Shown one piece after another: positions 23,101-34,255 of a stretch of 64,000 nt of DNA; the stretch's first letter is position 1, and every line of letters begins with the position of its first letter. The translations under genes and the position numbers were made by a program. This DNA comes from Symmetrospora coprosmae (Eukaryota; Basidiomycota; Cystobasidiomycetes; Symmetrosporaceae): positions 186,001 to 250,000 of the forward strand of contig VUYT01000010.1 in the NCBI GenBank assembly GCA_008802785.1, in the 5' to 3' direction. The notes beneath the pieces are model-generated. The model saw only the letters and a program-made list of their open reading frames with translations. It made no database searches and had not been told where the DNA came from.

Positions 23101-25009
23101 CTACCACAGGAGCTTGCTGCAGTCGGCACGGATTCGGGCATAGTCGAGGAGCTGATCGGCAAGGAAGGGGCATGAACAGCGATCGTCAGCCTTGTGGTCA
23201 TCTTTCCCAACTCATTCACACCGTCGCAGGATCGCGCACCCCTTCAACGCGTCCGACAGCGGCAAGGGCAAAGTCCTTGTCCCACAGGTACGTCCTTCCG
23301 CAACGCTGAATGTCCTCGACCGTGACGCCGTCAATGGCCGCCTCAATCTCGGCGGGGTCGAGTCGCCTGCCAGAGGTGACGAGCTGGCGTCCAATGTCCT
23401 CTGCCACAGCGGTGGTACCGTCGAGGCCGAGAAGGAGCGACGCCTTGAGCTGGGCCTTTGCGCGCTCGACCTCTGCCTCTCCCGGGCCAGTCGTCATCCT
23501 CTGCCACTCCTTCATGGTGAAGTGGAGCAGGTCGTCCAGGTTGGTCACGTTCTCGCTGACCATGTAGATGCCCCAGAGTCCCGTGTCGCTGTACGACGTG
23601 CTGAAGCTCATGAACGAGTTGGCCAGGTTGTTGGCCTGAATCGTGTGCGCGAGCCGGCTGCTCAGCAGCGGGGACGAGCCGAGCGAGCGGTCCCAGTTGC
23701 CGAAGATCGACTGCATGACGAGCATGGGGTAGTAGTCGGGCGAGTTCCATCCGACGCCCTCGAACGCAATGGCAATGTTGGCCGTCGACATGGTGTCGTC
23801 GCGCACGCGCACGTCCGACCCGACAAAGTCCGTCTTCTTGCCCGCCTCGAGGCGCAGAGGCGTGGACGAGCCTGGGAGCTGGCCAAAGTGCTTCTCGGCC
23901 AGCTGGACGAGCGCCTCGTGCTCGACGCCGCCCGCGCCGACGAGGACCATGCGGTCAGCAGTGTAGTTGGTCTTGATGTAGTTCTGGAGGTCGGATTTGC
24001 GGATCGAGAGAATGTTCTTGCGCGGGCCGAGGATGGTGCGTCCGAGCGGTTGTGCTGGGATTGCGAGGCTACGTCTCAGCCTGCGGAAGCTTGGAAGAGC
24101 AGTCTGGACGCGGGACAGGACTCACCCTGGAAGGCGACCGCGTGCAAGTGGTCAAACACAACCTCCTCCATCATCTTGTCGACCTCCTCCTGCTCGCGCA
24201 GAATGACGTCCCGCTCGCGCTCGATGGCCGCCTCCTCGAGCTTGCTGTTCTGCAGGATGTCGCTGATGATGTCGACTGCTTTTGGGACGTCGTTCCGGAA
24301 GGCCTTTGCGTAGTAGACAGTCTGCTCGCGCGACGTGTAGGCATTCAGGTGGGCGCCGAGGTTCTCGACCTCGAGCTCGAGGGCGTGCTGGGAGCGCTTG
24401 CCCGTGCCCTGCAGCGATGCGAAGCGAAGCGGCGAGAAGAAGCGCACGGAGCGCATGAAAGCAGAGCCAAAGGAAGCAATTAGCATCAGCATAGAGTGTC
24501 AGCCAGCGCTTGCGACTTTGCCTGGGCCTTGTGTAAACTGCAACGCCTCCGATGCAACCCACCTTGAAGGCCATGTGCTCGAGGAAGTGGGCCGTCCCCT
24601 CTGTCGGATCCGTCTCTGCCCTGCTTCCAGCATCAATCCACACGCCCACGGTAGCCGTCTGGGCGTATGGCTGCGCTTCCGTCGCTACGGTGAAGCCATT
24701 GGCGAGGGTGGTGATCTGGGTCGAGGGCGAGTTGACGCTGGTAGCGTACGCTCGCAGGAGGGCCGCCTGATTGCAGAAAGGACAGAGAAAGCACAGCGGC
24801 GAGTCAGCATACTGCACAAGGACGCTGCTGCTGCTGTACGTGGCCTCATCCGGCCATGCTTCCCGATTCCAAGCACGGAGCAGGCCGGCCGGACAAGCCA
24901 GCCCTTCAGCCTCAGCCGGGGAAACGAGGGAGCTCTGACTGACGGGTCGGACGATCCTCGATGTGGATGCGCTGCTCCTGAACTGGCGTGCGAGCAGTCT
25001 GGAGGCCAT
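23101..25009 (-). CDS. MAS1: Mitochondrial processing peptidase, beta subunit
   Basis: Zinc metallopeptidase (M16) that removes presequences from imported matrix proteins. Exons 25009-24944, 24766-24563, 24408-24126, 24054-23222 and 23151-23101 give 478 residues. It starts with a targeting peptide ([20 protein letters not shown]). Next come [29 protein letters not shown], the inverted zinc motif in [12 protein letters not shown] (HxxEH), [17 protein letters not shown] (substrate and zinc region), [14 protein letters not shown], the M16 partner half ([20 protein letters not shown]) and the C-terminus [16 protein letters not shown] in a separate 51-nt exon. HFLEH makes this the catalytic beta subunit rather than alpha or a cytochrome bc1 core protein. 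Confidence 0.96.
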
Positions 25010-25350
25010 CTTGTGTGCTGCTGCTGGATGCTGTTGCGTGATGGCGAAGGCGCAGGCAGCCTCAGCTGGTTCCGACCTTTTCCTGCCTGCTACAGGCGGC
25101 GAATCAGCCGACGTACGGTTGGTTGGCTTCAGGGCAATGCAACAGCAGAGATACGGCTGCACACAGACTGCGAGCAGGCAAGCAGGGTGATAGCGTTCTC
25201 ACACTTGAACGATGGCCTCATACAACAGGACTAAGCTCCGTCTTGAAGCGATGCCTGGCTTCATCGGGCTCCGCAAGTCGCAGGGGTCATGAACATACTA
25301 ATTGCTCACATTGACGCCTCCTAACGCTCTCTGACGATGCTCCATAACAG
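25010..25350. promoter_or_regulatory. MAS1 upstream region / F-box gene 1 3' flank
   Basis: 341 bp between minus-strand genes; nothing further recognised. Confidence 0.4.
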
Positions 25351-26631
25351 TCAAACAGGCACAAGCTGCACCTCGATCTGTGGTCGCCGTCCGGGCTGGC
25401 TCCCTGTCTCCTGCGAAAGCAGTGCCTCCCCCTCCCCACCTCGCCTTTCCAACACCAGATCCTCGAGATGCACCATGAGATGGGCATGCAGCGAGTCTCG
25501 GGAGGTCAGCCAGGTGATTCTCCGGTTGTCCCATGTGGAATAACCGTCTTTCCGCCGGTCTTTGGCAAACGCGCTCTGCGGGACCTGAATTATCACCTCT
25601 CGTAGGGCGGGAAAGCAGTGTCGTTCTGCTGCGTCGCCTGCATGGCAGTCGACCGCTCTTCCAGCAGCTGCTCCAGTCAGCAGGCCGAGGATGACCTGGC
25701 GCATGCTCTGAGCGTACGAGGTGGCTTCACGCAAGGTCCGTGCTGGATCTCGGCGGAAGAAGCAATCGTCGCTGACCGTGGTGATTGTCAGGCGCTCTAG
25801 CTTGGGCTGATAGCCGAGTAGCGTCGCCAGATACGCAGCAGCGTGTTTTGGCTGACCCGCGTCCTCGGACAGCAATGACAAGTGCACCTCCCGTACTGAC
25901 GAGCCCGCGAACCTGGCGAGGCACCATCCGTCCGGAAACGGCGTCTCCGGGCGGTCACGGCGGTGATGCTGCATCACACGTAGATGAAATACCGGAAGCT
26001 CCCGCCCAGTGAAGAAAGGCTGCAACCGCGTAAGCTCAGAGCCGGTGAGGCACTGTCCAACGTTTCCAAGAGGTAGCTTCACGGACTGCAGCTTTGTGAA
26101 CGGCTCCATGCCGATCTGAAGCAAGACGCTGATGGGCCGGTCGAAGTGACCAGAAGCAAGATCGAGTTGCTCGATGTGGTGGACCCGCTGCTTGACCGCA
26201 GACAGGGCGACCGCGTCCACTGACCACTCGAAGCCTGCTAGAAAAATGGACCACACTCGAGCTCTGCTCTGCCGCATACACACCGCAGCAGCCTCGTTAG
26301 CGAGCATCCTGGTTCACCCACCTCCGTTGAACACCAGAACCTCCCGTCCCTCTGCCCTCCCCATGATCCTTCTGATGGTGCGGAAGTCGGTGGAGCGGTA
26401 CAGGCGCCGCTCGGCCTCTTCTCGGTACGCTTTGCAAGTCACTGCGCACCTCGCCAAGTCTGGAAATTCGAGCTGCTGCATGATCATGGCCACCATATCA
26501 AGCGGCACCTCGACGGAGCGAACTGCCTTGATAGGGTTGTCCGCCTCGACTCCAGCCTCGGCGACGGTCCATGCCCGCTGGCGGCGTAGCCAAGCAGGTG
26601 CGGACTTGCACAGCTGGCGAAGTGACTTCAT
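25351..26631 (-). CDS. F-box-like protein 1 of a tandem pair
   Basis: Exons 26631-26322 and 26234-25351 give 397 residues. Residues ~40-75 (VPLDMVAMIMQQLEFPDLAR then CAVTCKAYREEAERRLYRS) follow the pattern of a fungal F-box: hydrophobic helix, L..L..CAxTCKxYRxEAERRLYRS. F-box proteins usually bring substrates to SCF ubiquitin ligases. The rest has LRR-like hydrophobic spacing (LQSVKLPLGN, KLERLTITTVSDD, FPALREVIIQVPQSAF) but no recognised repeat. The downstream neighbour at 26886 shares intron position and several blocks (YxxxEAERRLYRS, RLxITTVxDD, FPALREVxIQV). Fungal F-box genes of this kind are typically lineage-specific and expanded. Confidence 0.75.
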
Positions 26632-26885
26632 GGTGGCTGCCCTAGACAGCTCCCGAGAGAAAAGGCAGTCGACTTTCGGAGATCAAGAAGAGAAGGTGGT
26701 GCGACATCAAAAGTCAGAGTTTGCAATGACCTTGTCCGACGCCCGAGACCTAGCGAACGGACAGACTACCGGTGACGGCACGGACAACCCTGCCGTCACT
26801 CCGTGAGATTGCTAGAATCTAACCAGAAACATGCCGCCTTCGCCACTCGACATACGAGGCATAGGGTAATCTACTCCGCCTATGC

Positions 26886-28146
26886 TCAAGACTGTACCAT
26901 ATGCACCTCGACATTGAGATCGTCGCCCCGGCCAGCCGCCGCATCGCAATGCGCAATCAGATCACGAAAGTGCACCTGGACACGAGCATATATCGAGGTT
27001 TCTGACGGCCTCCAGGCGACCATTTTGCTGCTCCCATCGCTTTGTTCAGACAGCTTGCAGTAGCGACCCTTCGCACCTTGCAGAACCTGGATGACGACCT
27101 CTCGCAAGGCAGGAAAAACGCGGCGCCGTAGGCCCTCCTGCCCGGACTGGTCTTGCGATCCTGCAATCGCCAAGGGAGCGACAATGCTGTACAGGCCCGC
27201 CGCGTACACATTGCAATGTTCGTAGCTGCCGACTTGGCCGTGAGAGCAAAGGTCGTCATCCACGGTCGTGATCACAAGCCGCTCCGTATTGGGCTGAGGA
27301 CCCAGCACCGTCTCCAGATACCTGTAGCTCTCCAGAGGCTGCCCAGTGCTGCCGAAGAGGAGGTACAGCTGCACCTCTTGCGGCGGTCGCAAGCGCGTCA
27401 AGGTGGCGAGTGACCATCCCGGTGGAAAGGGCGAGATCGCTGGCCGATTCTGCCGTATCTCGAGATCCCACGCAGGTATGAAACTTCCCTTGAAGTTCTC
27501 GAATAGCCGTCGGAACTCGTCGAGTTCCGCAGGCGTGAACGAAGGAAGCGAGTCGCTGAGCGAGAGCGTGATGCATTGCAGCTTCTTGAAGCACCGCATC
27601 CCGTCCCGCAGCAGGACCCCGGGCGCGCGCTCACAATCTCCAGCAAAGACACTGAGGTGCTGGACGTGCTTCGCCCATCGCGGTACAGTGCATGTCCCGT
27701 TTGTAGCAGGTACTGGAACAGATGCGATTGATCGTCAGCTAGCAGGAACATCTCCCGCAGGTGCACCTTGCCGAATTAGTAGCCAGTCCCGCTTGCTCAC
27801 GATGTGCCATGCCCCGACGCTGCGCAGCGTTGACATGCGCGAGAATGCCGTCGTTGATTGACCGGTACAATCGTCTCTCGGCCTCGTCCTGGTACGCTTT
27901 GCTTGTTGCTGCGCATCTCGCCAACGTGGGCAGATCGGCCTCTTCGAGGATGAGCAACAGTAAGTCGCGGGATAGCTCAACGGAGCGAGCGCCTCGTGCT
28001 TCAACGAGATGGACGCTGGGAAGCGCCTTGTTGCGACTGTCCGGAATCTCGTTGCGATCTCCCAGTCCGGGCTCAGCGTTGCAGCTTTGAGCGGCTGGCG
28101 CCGATGAGATGAACTGCCAGAGTCGCCTGAATATATTGATTTGCAT
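26886..28146 (-). CDS. F-box-like protein 2 of a tandem pair
   Basis: Exons 28146-27801 and 27712-26886 give 390 residues. F-box-like region: SVELSRDLLLLILEEADLPT then LARCAATSKAYQDEAERRLY. The C-terminal half shares ERLVITTVDDD and RRVFPALREVVIQVLQGAK with the paralogue at 25351..26631, in the same order and with the single intron at the matching place. No catalytic motif. Divergence between the copies is high, so the duplication is not recent. Function as an SCF substrate receptor is family-level inference only. Confidence 0.75.
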
Positions 28147-28474
28147 ATCGATGCTGCGTCAGAGGAACGAGTGTGAGGGTGAGAGGCAAGAAGCTGCCAG
28201 GTACGCGCAGGAAAGGCAGCCAGGTCAGGCATGGCTGACGCCTCCGACGTGACTGACCGATTGACAAGCTAGACAGATGGACGTCAGAGGCGTGTAAGGA
28301 CTGGGACGTCAAATCTCTATGTACTGATCCGGATGAGACAGGCGTCAAGGTAGCGGGCTCAGCGCTCCTTCTATGGTCGGCACTGAACAGTGTTCACCAA
28401 GGCCTGACGCGGCTGACAATCGCGTTGCCCCGCCCGCAATATTGATGAGTAACAAAGCAGGTCTCTCGTGCTGT
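28147..28474. promoter_or_regulatory. F-box gene 2 upstream region / CCS1 3' flank
   Basis: 328 bp between minus-strand genes. No gene supported. Confidence 0.4.
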
Positions 28475-29683
28475 CTATATCTTTGCCTCCTTTGCCTCTT
28501 CCCACTGCGTCTTACCCGAGCACGTACACACCGTCTTGTCGTTGGTCCACGCGCCGGCTGAGCGCGCAATGACGCCTGCGAGTATGCCTGGGCCAAGCTT
28601 CATTGCGCGCTGTGCGTCGTTGGCAAGGCCCTTCGCTGTTGCGGGCAGCTCGGCCGCGAGCGGGGCGATGACCACTGCGATTCGTTCGTTCAATCAGTCA
28701 GCCGAGTCAGCCGGCGCTCCGCCAGGAGCGAGAATAGGCAGACAAGCAGGGAGAGGGCTTACTCGCGCGCCCGATAATCTCCCAGATGTTGAGCCCGGAC
28801 ACTTCGGTGAAGAGGTCGCCGTACCCGTCCCGCTTGCGCAGCTCGACCTTCCCTAGCTCGCGAAGCACCCCGCCTGTCGATGCGGCACCGGAGCTGATGT
28901 CGCCCGTTTTTGCAAGGTATACGCCATAATTCGTGGGTAAGACCGAGGAGGAGGAAGAAGAAGAAGAAGAAGAAGAAGAGGAGGAGGAGGAGGACGGTGT
29001 GGGCAAGGGGTGCGCGAGATTGTCGTGCCGAATAGTCAGGTCCAGAAGCGTTGTCTTGCCCACTTGGACCTGCGGGGATGCCTCCGTCAGCTTCTCCAAG
29101 TTCTTTCGTTCTGTGCGGAAGAGGGACCAACCATCCGAGCGATGCCGTGTACATCTTGCTGTCGCCCAGGCTCCAGCGCCTTTGCGGGTGTGTAGCTTTC
29201 GAAGATGCACACTGCGGCCTGGTCCGCCACCGTATCGCGTGACAGAGGGTCAAATCAGGTGGGTCCCGAATGGTCTTGACACCAGGAAGGCATAGCGAAA
29301 CGGAACCGCACCTCTGTCCCATCATTCCCCGCATCCATTGTCCCTGTCCCCTTCACAATGACCTGTCTTCCGTCCTTCTTGAGTGCCCGGGCGATGCGCG
29401 ACGGGGCGACCTTGCCCGTGACGGTGACGCGCTGGTCCTTGAGCGAGATCTCGTAGCTCTCGACGCCTGGCTGGTTGCGTATTGCATCTTTGCAGTAGGC
29501 GACGCAGGCATCGCAGTGTCTGCAGGCAGGCAGGCAGCGACATCCGAGATGCCATCAGTCAGCAGTCTGCCAGGCCCGGCTCCAGCTTGGACGGGCGGGG
29601 CGGTGGACGCACAGCTCTACGGCGAGCTCGGTTGTGAATGCGAGGTCGAGCTGTTCATCGGAGGGAGACGGTGAGATGGCCAT
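28475..29683 (-). CDS. CCS1: Copper chaperone for superoxide dismutase
   Basis: Delivers Cu(I) to, and helps oxidise, Cu,Zn-SOD1 in cytosol and intermembrane space. Exons 29683-29613, 29519-29312, 29218-29132, 29069-28763 and 28674-28475 give 290 residues. Domain I has the Atx1-like metal knuckle HCDACV, followed by [20 protein letters not shown]. Domain II is SOD-like: [52 protein letters not shown] and [11 protein letters not shown]. Domain III carries CxC in [12 protein letters not shown]. Oddities: the usual Met before HCxxC is Leu (ELHCDAC, formed across intron 1), and a run of ~17 Ser interrupts domain II. It shares a 148-bp promoter with the plus-strand gene at 29832. Confidence 0.93.
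28945..28994 (-). repeat. Poly-Ser-coding (GAA/GAG) simple repeat inside CCS1
   Basis: GAG/GAA run on plus that reads as a Ser homopolymer of about 17 residues on minus, inside the SOD-like domain of the copper chaperone. Confidence 0.88.
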
Positions 29684-29831
29684 GGCTGCTGTGGTTTGGA
29701 TGGAGCAGAGCAGAGCAGAGAGGGACGACGAAGAGAGCTGGCCATGCCATCGCCATCGCTTCGCCCGCTTCGCCAGCACGTGCCCTTGCTCTGTCGCATA
29801 TCAGAAAGAGGACACATATAATCACACGGAG
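29684..29831. promoter_or_regulatory. 148-bp divergent promoter, CCS1 (minus) / MED16-like (plus)
   Basis: Only 148 bp separate the two start codons. A CATATAAT element lies at 29815-29822. Both genes must share this control region or have regulatory sequence inside the neighbouring transcription unit. Confidence 0.6.
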
Positions 29832-32800
29832 ATGGACGTGGACGTGGACGGTGACGGTATCGCACAGGGAAGCCTGGATGGCGAGGATGGAGGGGGCAAA
29901 GCTATGGGCACGGGCAAGGGCAAGGGGAAGGGGAGATCATCAGAGTACGAGGACGAGCTGCTGATGCTCGAACGGCTCGCAAGAGGAGAAACGGGTGCAA
30001 GGTGAGGCCATGAGACGCGGCATGATCTGCGTGTGTGTATGAGATGCAGCTGATGTTTCTGTGCCCGCTTTCATGCAGCCATCGCATCGCATGCTGGTGT
30101 GCCGTGTCCGGTCTCACCGCCGTCCCAGCTCCGAGGAGATCCCATGCAGACAATACCTCCCCGGCCATCCTGCTCTCCTACCCGCTCGCTCCTGCATCCT
30201 CTCCTTCCTCCTCGTCATCGTCATCGTCTCCCGCTCCGTCCGAGATCACTTTCGCCCTTCCGCTTCCAGAGCAGCCACCACCATTACCCCTCGGCCTCGC
30301 TTCGACCGTCCCGCACAACCAGGCAGCGCTGGGAGCGACATGCTCCAGCTTCATCACCCACCTCTCCTTCTCGCCAGATGGCGGCTTCCTCGCGGCCGTC
30401 TCAGTCACGCAGCCACCCTCCATCGACGCCTCGTTCCTCACTCCTGCGACAAGGTCACGCCCGTCCGTCCGCCTAACCATCTTCCGCAAGCTGGATTGCA
30501 TCAACACGTGGGAGTGCATAGCCGACTGGGAGGCAGACAGAGCGCGTGCAGCAACAGGAGGGCTCGGCGTTGGGAAGGTCGTCGATGCTAGATGGTTAGG
30601 AGCGGGTCGTAGTGGTGGCGGCCGGGACCTACTCGCAAGCCATGGCGGGAACACCTTCGTCGCAGTGCTAGACACGCAGGAGGTGCGCCTACCGTTTCTT
30701 CTGGTACTCCTTCTCAGAAGCATGCAACCCTAACTGACTTTATGCTTGATGGCATCTTCTCCCTGCTAGTGCCTCGTCCTCCATCTAGCATCGCCAGACT
30801 CGCCGCCGACAATCATCATGTCGTCTCTCGCTTCTGCATCCACCGACATGCTCAACATCTACTTCTCTGGGACGGCACTCGCGGCGCCGCTCGTGGATGC
30901 GATGGGCAACCTGCTCCCTCCAATACCTCCGCTCCCGCCTGCCCGTCTCGTGCGCCACGCCGCCATCTCCGAGAGCATGAGTCGCGAGCGGGGCGACGTG
31001 GGCCGTGTCCTGGTCGCCTACACCAGCCAGGCAGTCCTCCCTCCACCAGATAGCAGCGCGACCTTAGGCTCGGGCACCGACACGGGGCTAGACGCCCCGG
31101 GCTCCATCGTACAGCAGCTCACGGGCCTCCCTGACCCATTCGCACCAGCTACAGGCGCGACGTCAGCGACCATGCAAGTCGAGACGGGCATGGGGACCGT
31201 CCAGCTGCCCGCCCCCAGCGCAACCAGCAGCGTGTTCGATGCGAATGGGGGAATTGACCTCTCTGCCCTTGACGAGATGTTCGACGCCAGCAGCGGGCTT
31301 GCTGCCTCGAGTGATTTTCTGAACAGCAGCACGTTGATGGGCATGGGCGGGTCCTTCGACATGGGTACGCAGATGGAGCAGCCTGCCCCCGTGCCCGTGC
31401 AGGTGCAGAGCGGGGCATCGCCGGGCGGGACCGGACAGAAGGAGGTCAAGATCGGCTCCGAGTCGCCATCGAAAAGCATGGAAGGCAGCGTGTCGCCCAG
31501 AAAAGGCGCTGCGCTGCTCGATACGAGCAGTGATAGCTTGATTCCGGAAAAGCTGGCGGATGACGGCGATGACGGGCAGTCGGTAGACGCAGCTGCATCC
31601 ATCGAGATATGGGAGATCCTGATCCGCTGGGATAGCTTGAGTCAGTGTGGTCCTGAGGACATCTTCGGCGCGCTTCTGCCCGAAGCGAAGCATGCTCGCT
31701 CGCTGATAATCAATGCATTCTTCGGCAGGCGTCACATCGAGTCTCGTCAAGTCACTGCCGGTGCACGATCTCCTAGAAGACGTAAAGCCAGACCCAGACA
31801 GCTCAAACCCCGCATCGGGAGCTTCGGGTCCTGCTGTGAGCACCAGCGAGACAATCACGCACCTCTCTTTCCTGCCCAATCCACGCGCAGACAAAGCCAT
31901 TCTGTGCGCCATACTCGCCTCGTCGCCGACACTATCCTTCGAAGCAAGCCCGCCGCATGCGCCTGTCTCCACATTGCGGACATGGCAGATTTCGCGACAA
32001 GCATTCTCGCTCAGCGACGCATTCAAGACGCTTGAAGGACGGAAGAAGGACCCGCCCTCCTCGCCGCCGGGCGTCTTGGGCGCTGCTTCAGCATTTGGAA
32101 GCGAGTGGGTGGTGGCGGCTGACAGCAAAGCTGCGCAGGATACCCTGGTCGTCAACCTATTGTGTGGCGCCGGCGGTCAGCTCTACTCCGTCGAGAGGTC
32201 TGGTCACACAAAGCTGCAGGTCAGAGCTCTAGACTCGTACGTGCCTCTCTCCAGCTCTCCAGCTCGTCTCCTACGATGCAGAAACCTGGACTGATCATTG
32301 CTCCGCGATACCAGGACTAGTCTTCTACCGCAGTCTGAGTGTCCGCCTCAGGTTGTCGCGACACGAGGTGAGCCGCAGCAGGCTGAGACAGAGAGGCGAG
32401 TCTGGGCTGAATGTGCGTCACTCCGCTGTAAGACCCCCTCTCCATAGCACTCTCTCCTAATTGTCTCCTCGCGCTGGCAGTTGCCTTCCCGGCTTGCGAT
32501 AGCGGACTGCTGGTCGGCCGGCCGGCCATCTTCCCGCTGCCCCGTGTAGGCCGGAAGACCGAGGACGGTCCTGCCAAGAAGGAGGAAGAGTCATCGGATA
32601 CTCCCGAAGGAACCTTGACGGACAGCGTTAACGCAGTCGGTCGTGCCATCGCGGGTAGTCTGGCGAGCCGCTGCAGCGCCGTCGACGCGCTGATCCTGAT
32701 CCAGGGAAAGAGCCTCGGTAAGGACAGAGTGTCTCGCGCGTGCGCCGAGCAGGTTCTGGCTGACACTGCCTTGCCGCATGTAGACGAACGCAAAGCTGTC

Positions 32801-33892
32801 ATGACCACCGCCTGGCAGGCGGTGACCGAGGGGATGCGCGGGCTGCGCATCGAGCAGAGCGCACTCCTCATGCCCTTCATCTCGCTCCAACAGGCCATTC
32901 TTCCGGCAGCGGAGACAAGCAGCCCAGCCAAGACCCTGATTCAGCTCGTGTCAATGCAGCGCCTGCTACAGAGCAGCAGAATGACACTTCGGCAGTCCGG
33001 GTCAGGCGCTGCTGGGCCGCAGGGGACCCTCGATGCCTTCGACTTGGGTGAGCCCCCGCCGCTCTTAGGAGGTTACCCCGCGAATTGTGCTGAAACACGG
33101 CCTGCCATCTGGACTTGTACAGCTGCCATGTGGCCAATCATCGGGCACATACTGTGGCTCTTCGAGCTATGGGACCGCCTTACTCTCGATATATCGTCAA
33201 GCGCCGGCTGCGACACCTGGGCGACATCGGCCTTCCTCCTCGTCCATCCGCTGCCTCGGGCGATTCAGCAGCGGCTCATTCGGCTCATTGCACGCTTTGC
33301 TGGTTTTGTGATGTCGCCGCGGGAGGCGCAGATCCCGCATCTGTACCCTCCGTCCGCCGCCGCGTTAGTGGGTGACCTCGCCGGCGGGAGGGGTGCAGAG
33401 GGCACGGCACGCGTTACGCTCGATGTAGAGGTCGCGCGCAGCGTGCTCGGCGACATGATTGTCGCGAACCGGACAAAGACCCAAGAGTGGAATACGCTCC
33501 TGCAGCACCTTCAATCGCGCACGCGCGAGGTGTGGAGCACGACCGAGCCGGCAGACCTGGACCGTGCGCGAGACGCGCTCGTCGAGCTGCGCTTGCCGGA
33601 TGAGCTGCGCGCTGTTGCGGACGAGGCGCGTACGGTGCTGATGGAGAAGCTGCGCCCGCTTGCGGAGCGGCAGCAACCGCAGAAGCGGCAGCGGGATGAG
33701 GTCGGGACCTACGACGCCATCACGAGGGCAGCGCTCTCGCAGGCGGGAGCCGCGCAGCTGCGAATGTGTCAGAGGTGCGGAGAGTGCTCGCAGATGAGGA
33801 GTGAAGGACTTGCAGTGACTGAGTGGGAAGCGTCCAAGCGGAGAAGCTGCATCTGTGGAGGAAGCTGGTACGCGGTGGCAAGCCAGCCTTAG
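29832..33892 (+). CDS. MED16: Mediator tail subunit 16 (SIN4)-like protein
   Basis: Six exons: 29832-30001, 30079-30682, 30770-31640, 31729-32236, 32315-32412 and 32481-33892 (1220 residues). The N-terminal half has WD-like stretches of the MED16 type: IACWCAVSGLTAVPAP, FITHLSFSPDGGFLAAVSVT, WECIADWEADRA, SHGGNTFVAVLDTQE. The C-terminal half is helical, with WPIIGHILWLFELWDRLT. The protein ends in a Cys-rich motif typical of MED16: MCQRCGECSQM ... EWEASKRRSCICGGSWY. MED16 belongs to the Mediator tail, which relays activators to RNA polymerase II. A Ser/Gly/Pro-rich insert (~residues 300-500) is lineage-specific. Assignment rests on the WD-like start plus the CxxC...CxC-GG end; alignment would be needed for certainty. 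Confidence 0.7.
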
Positions 33893-34255
33893 TTTGTCCA
33901 CGCGCGCGCAACAGGGCACATTCGCTGTTCTGGACAGACTCGCTCTAGACGAGGCATCTTCGTTTCTGCATATGCTTGCTTTCAACCGCTGTACTGTGAG
34001 GCACGGCCATCCTATTTACATTCGGTAACCCTCTCGGGCAGTCTCTAGCTTTTCGTCGTATCCAGATGTAGCAAAGGCAGGTGATGGAAAGAGCAGAAGG
34101 AACAGGTAGCGTGTATCTACAGAGAATGGAGAAGAAGACGAAGGCTGTGATTAAGCACTGATGGGACTGAGTTGCACTTCGTGGAGCTGAAAGTCCATGT
34201 GTGACCGCTTGAGCATGTGCAGGCGGTCGAGAGGGAGAGCGGAGCAATGCAATGC
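33893..34255. other. Convergent spacer
   Basis: 363 bp between the stops of the MED16-like gene (plus) and the C2H2 factor (minus). Nothing recognised. Confidence 0.5.

Noticed and set aside
23192-24313. 373-codon open frame on plus
   Set aside because: Antisense to the mitochondrial processing peptidase exons; an artefact of third-position GC.
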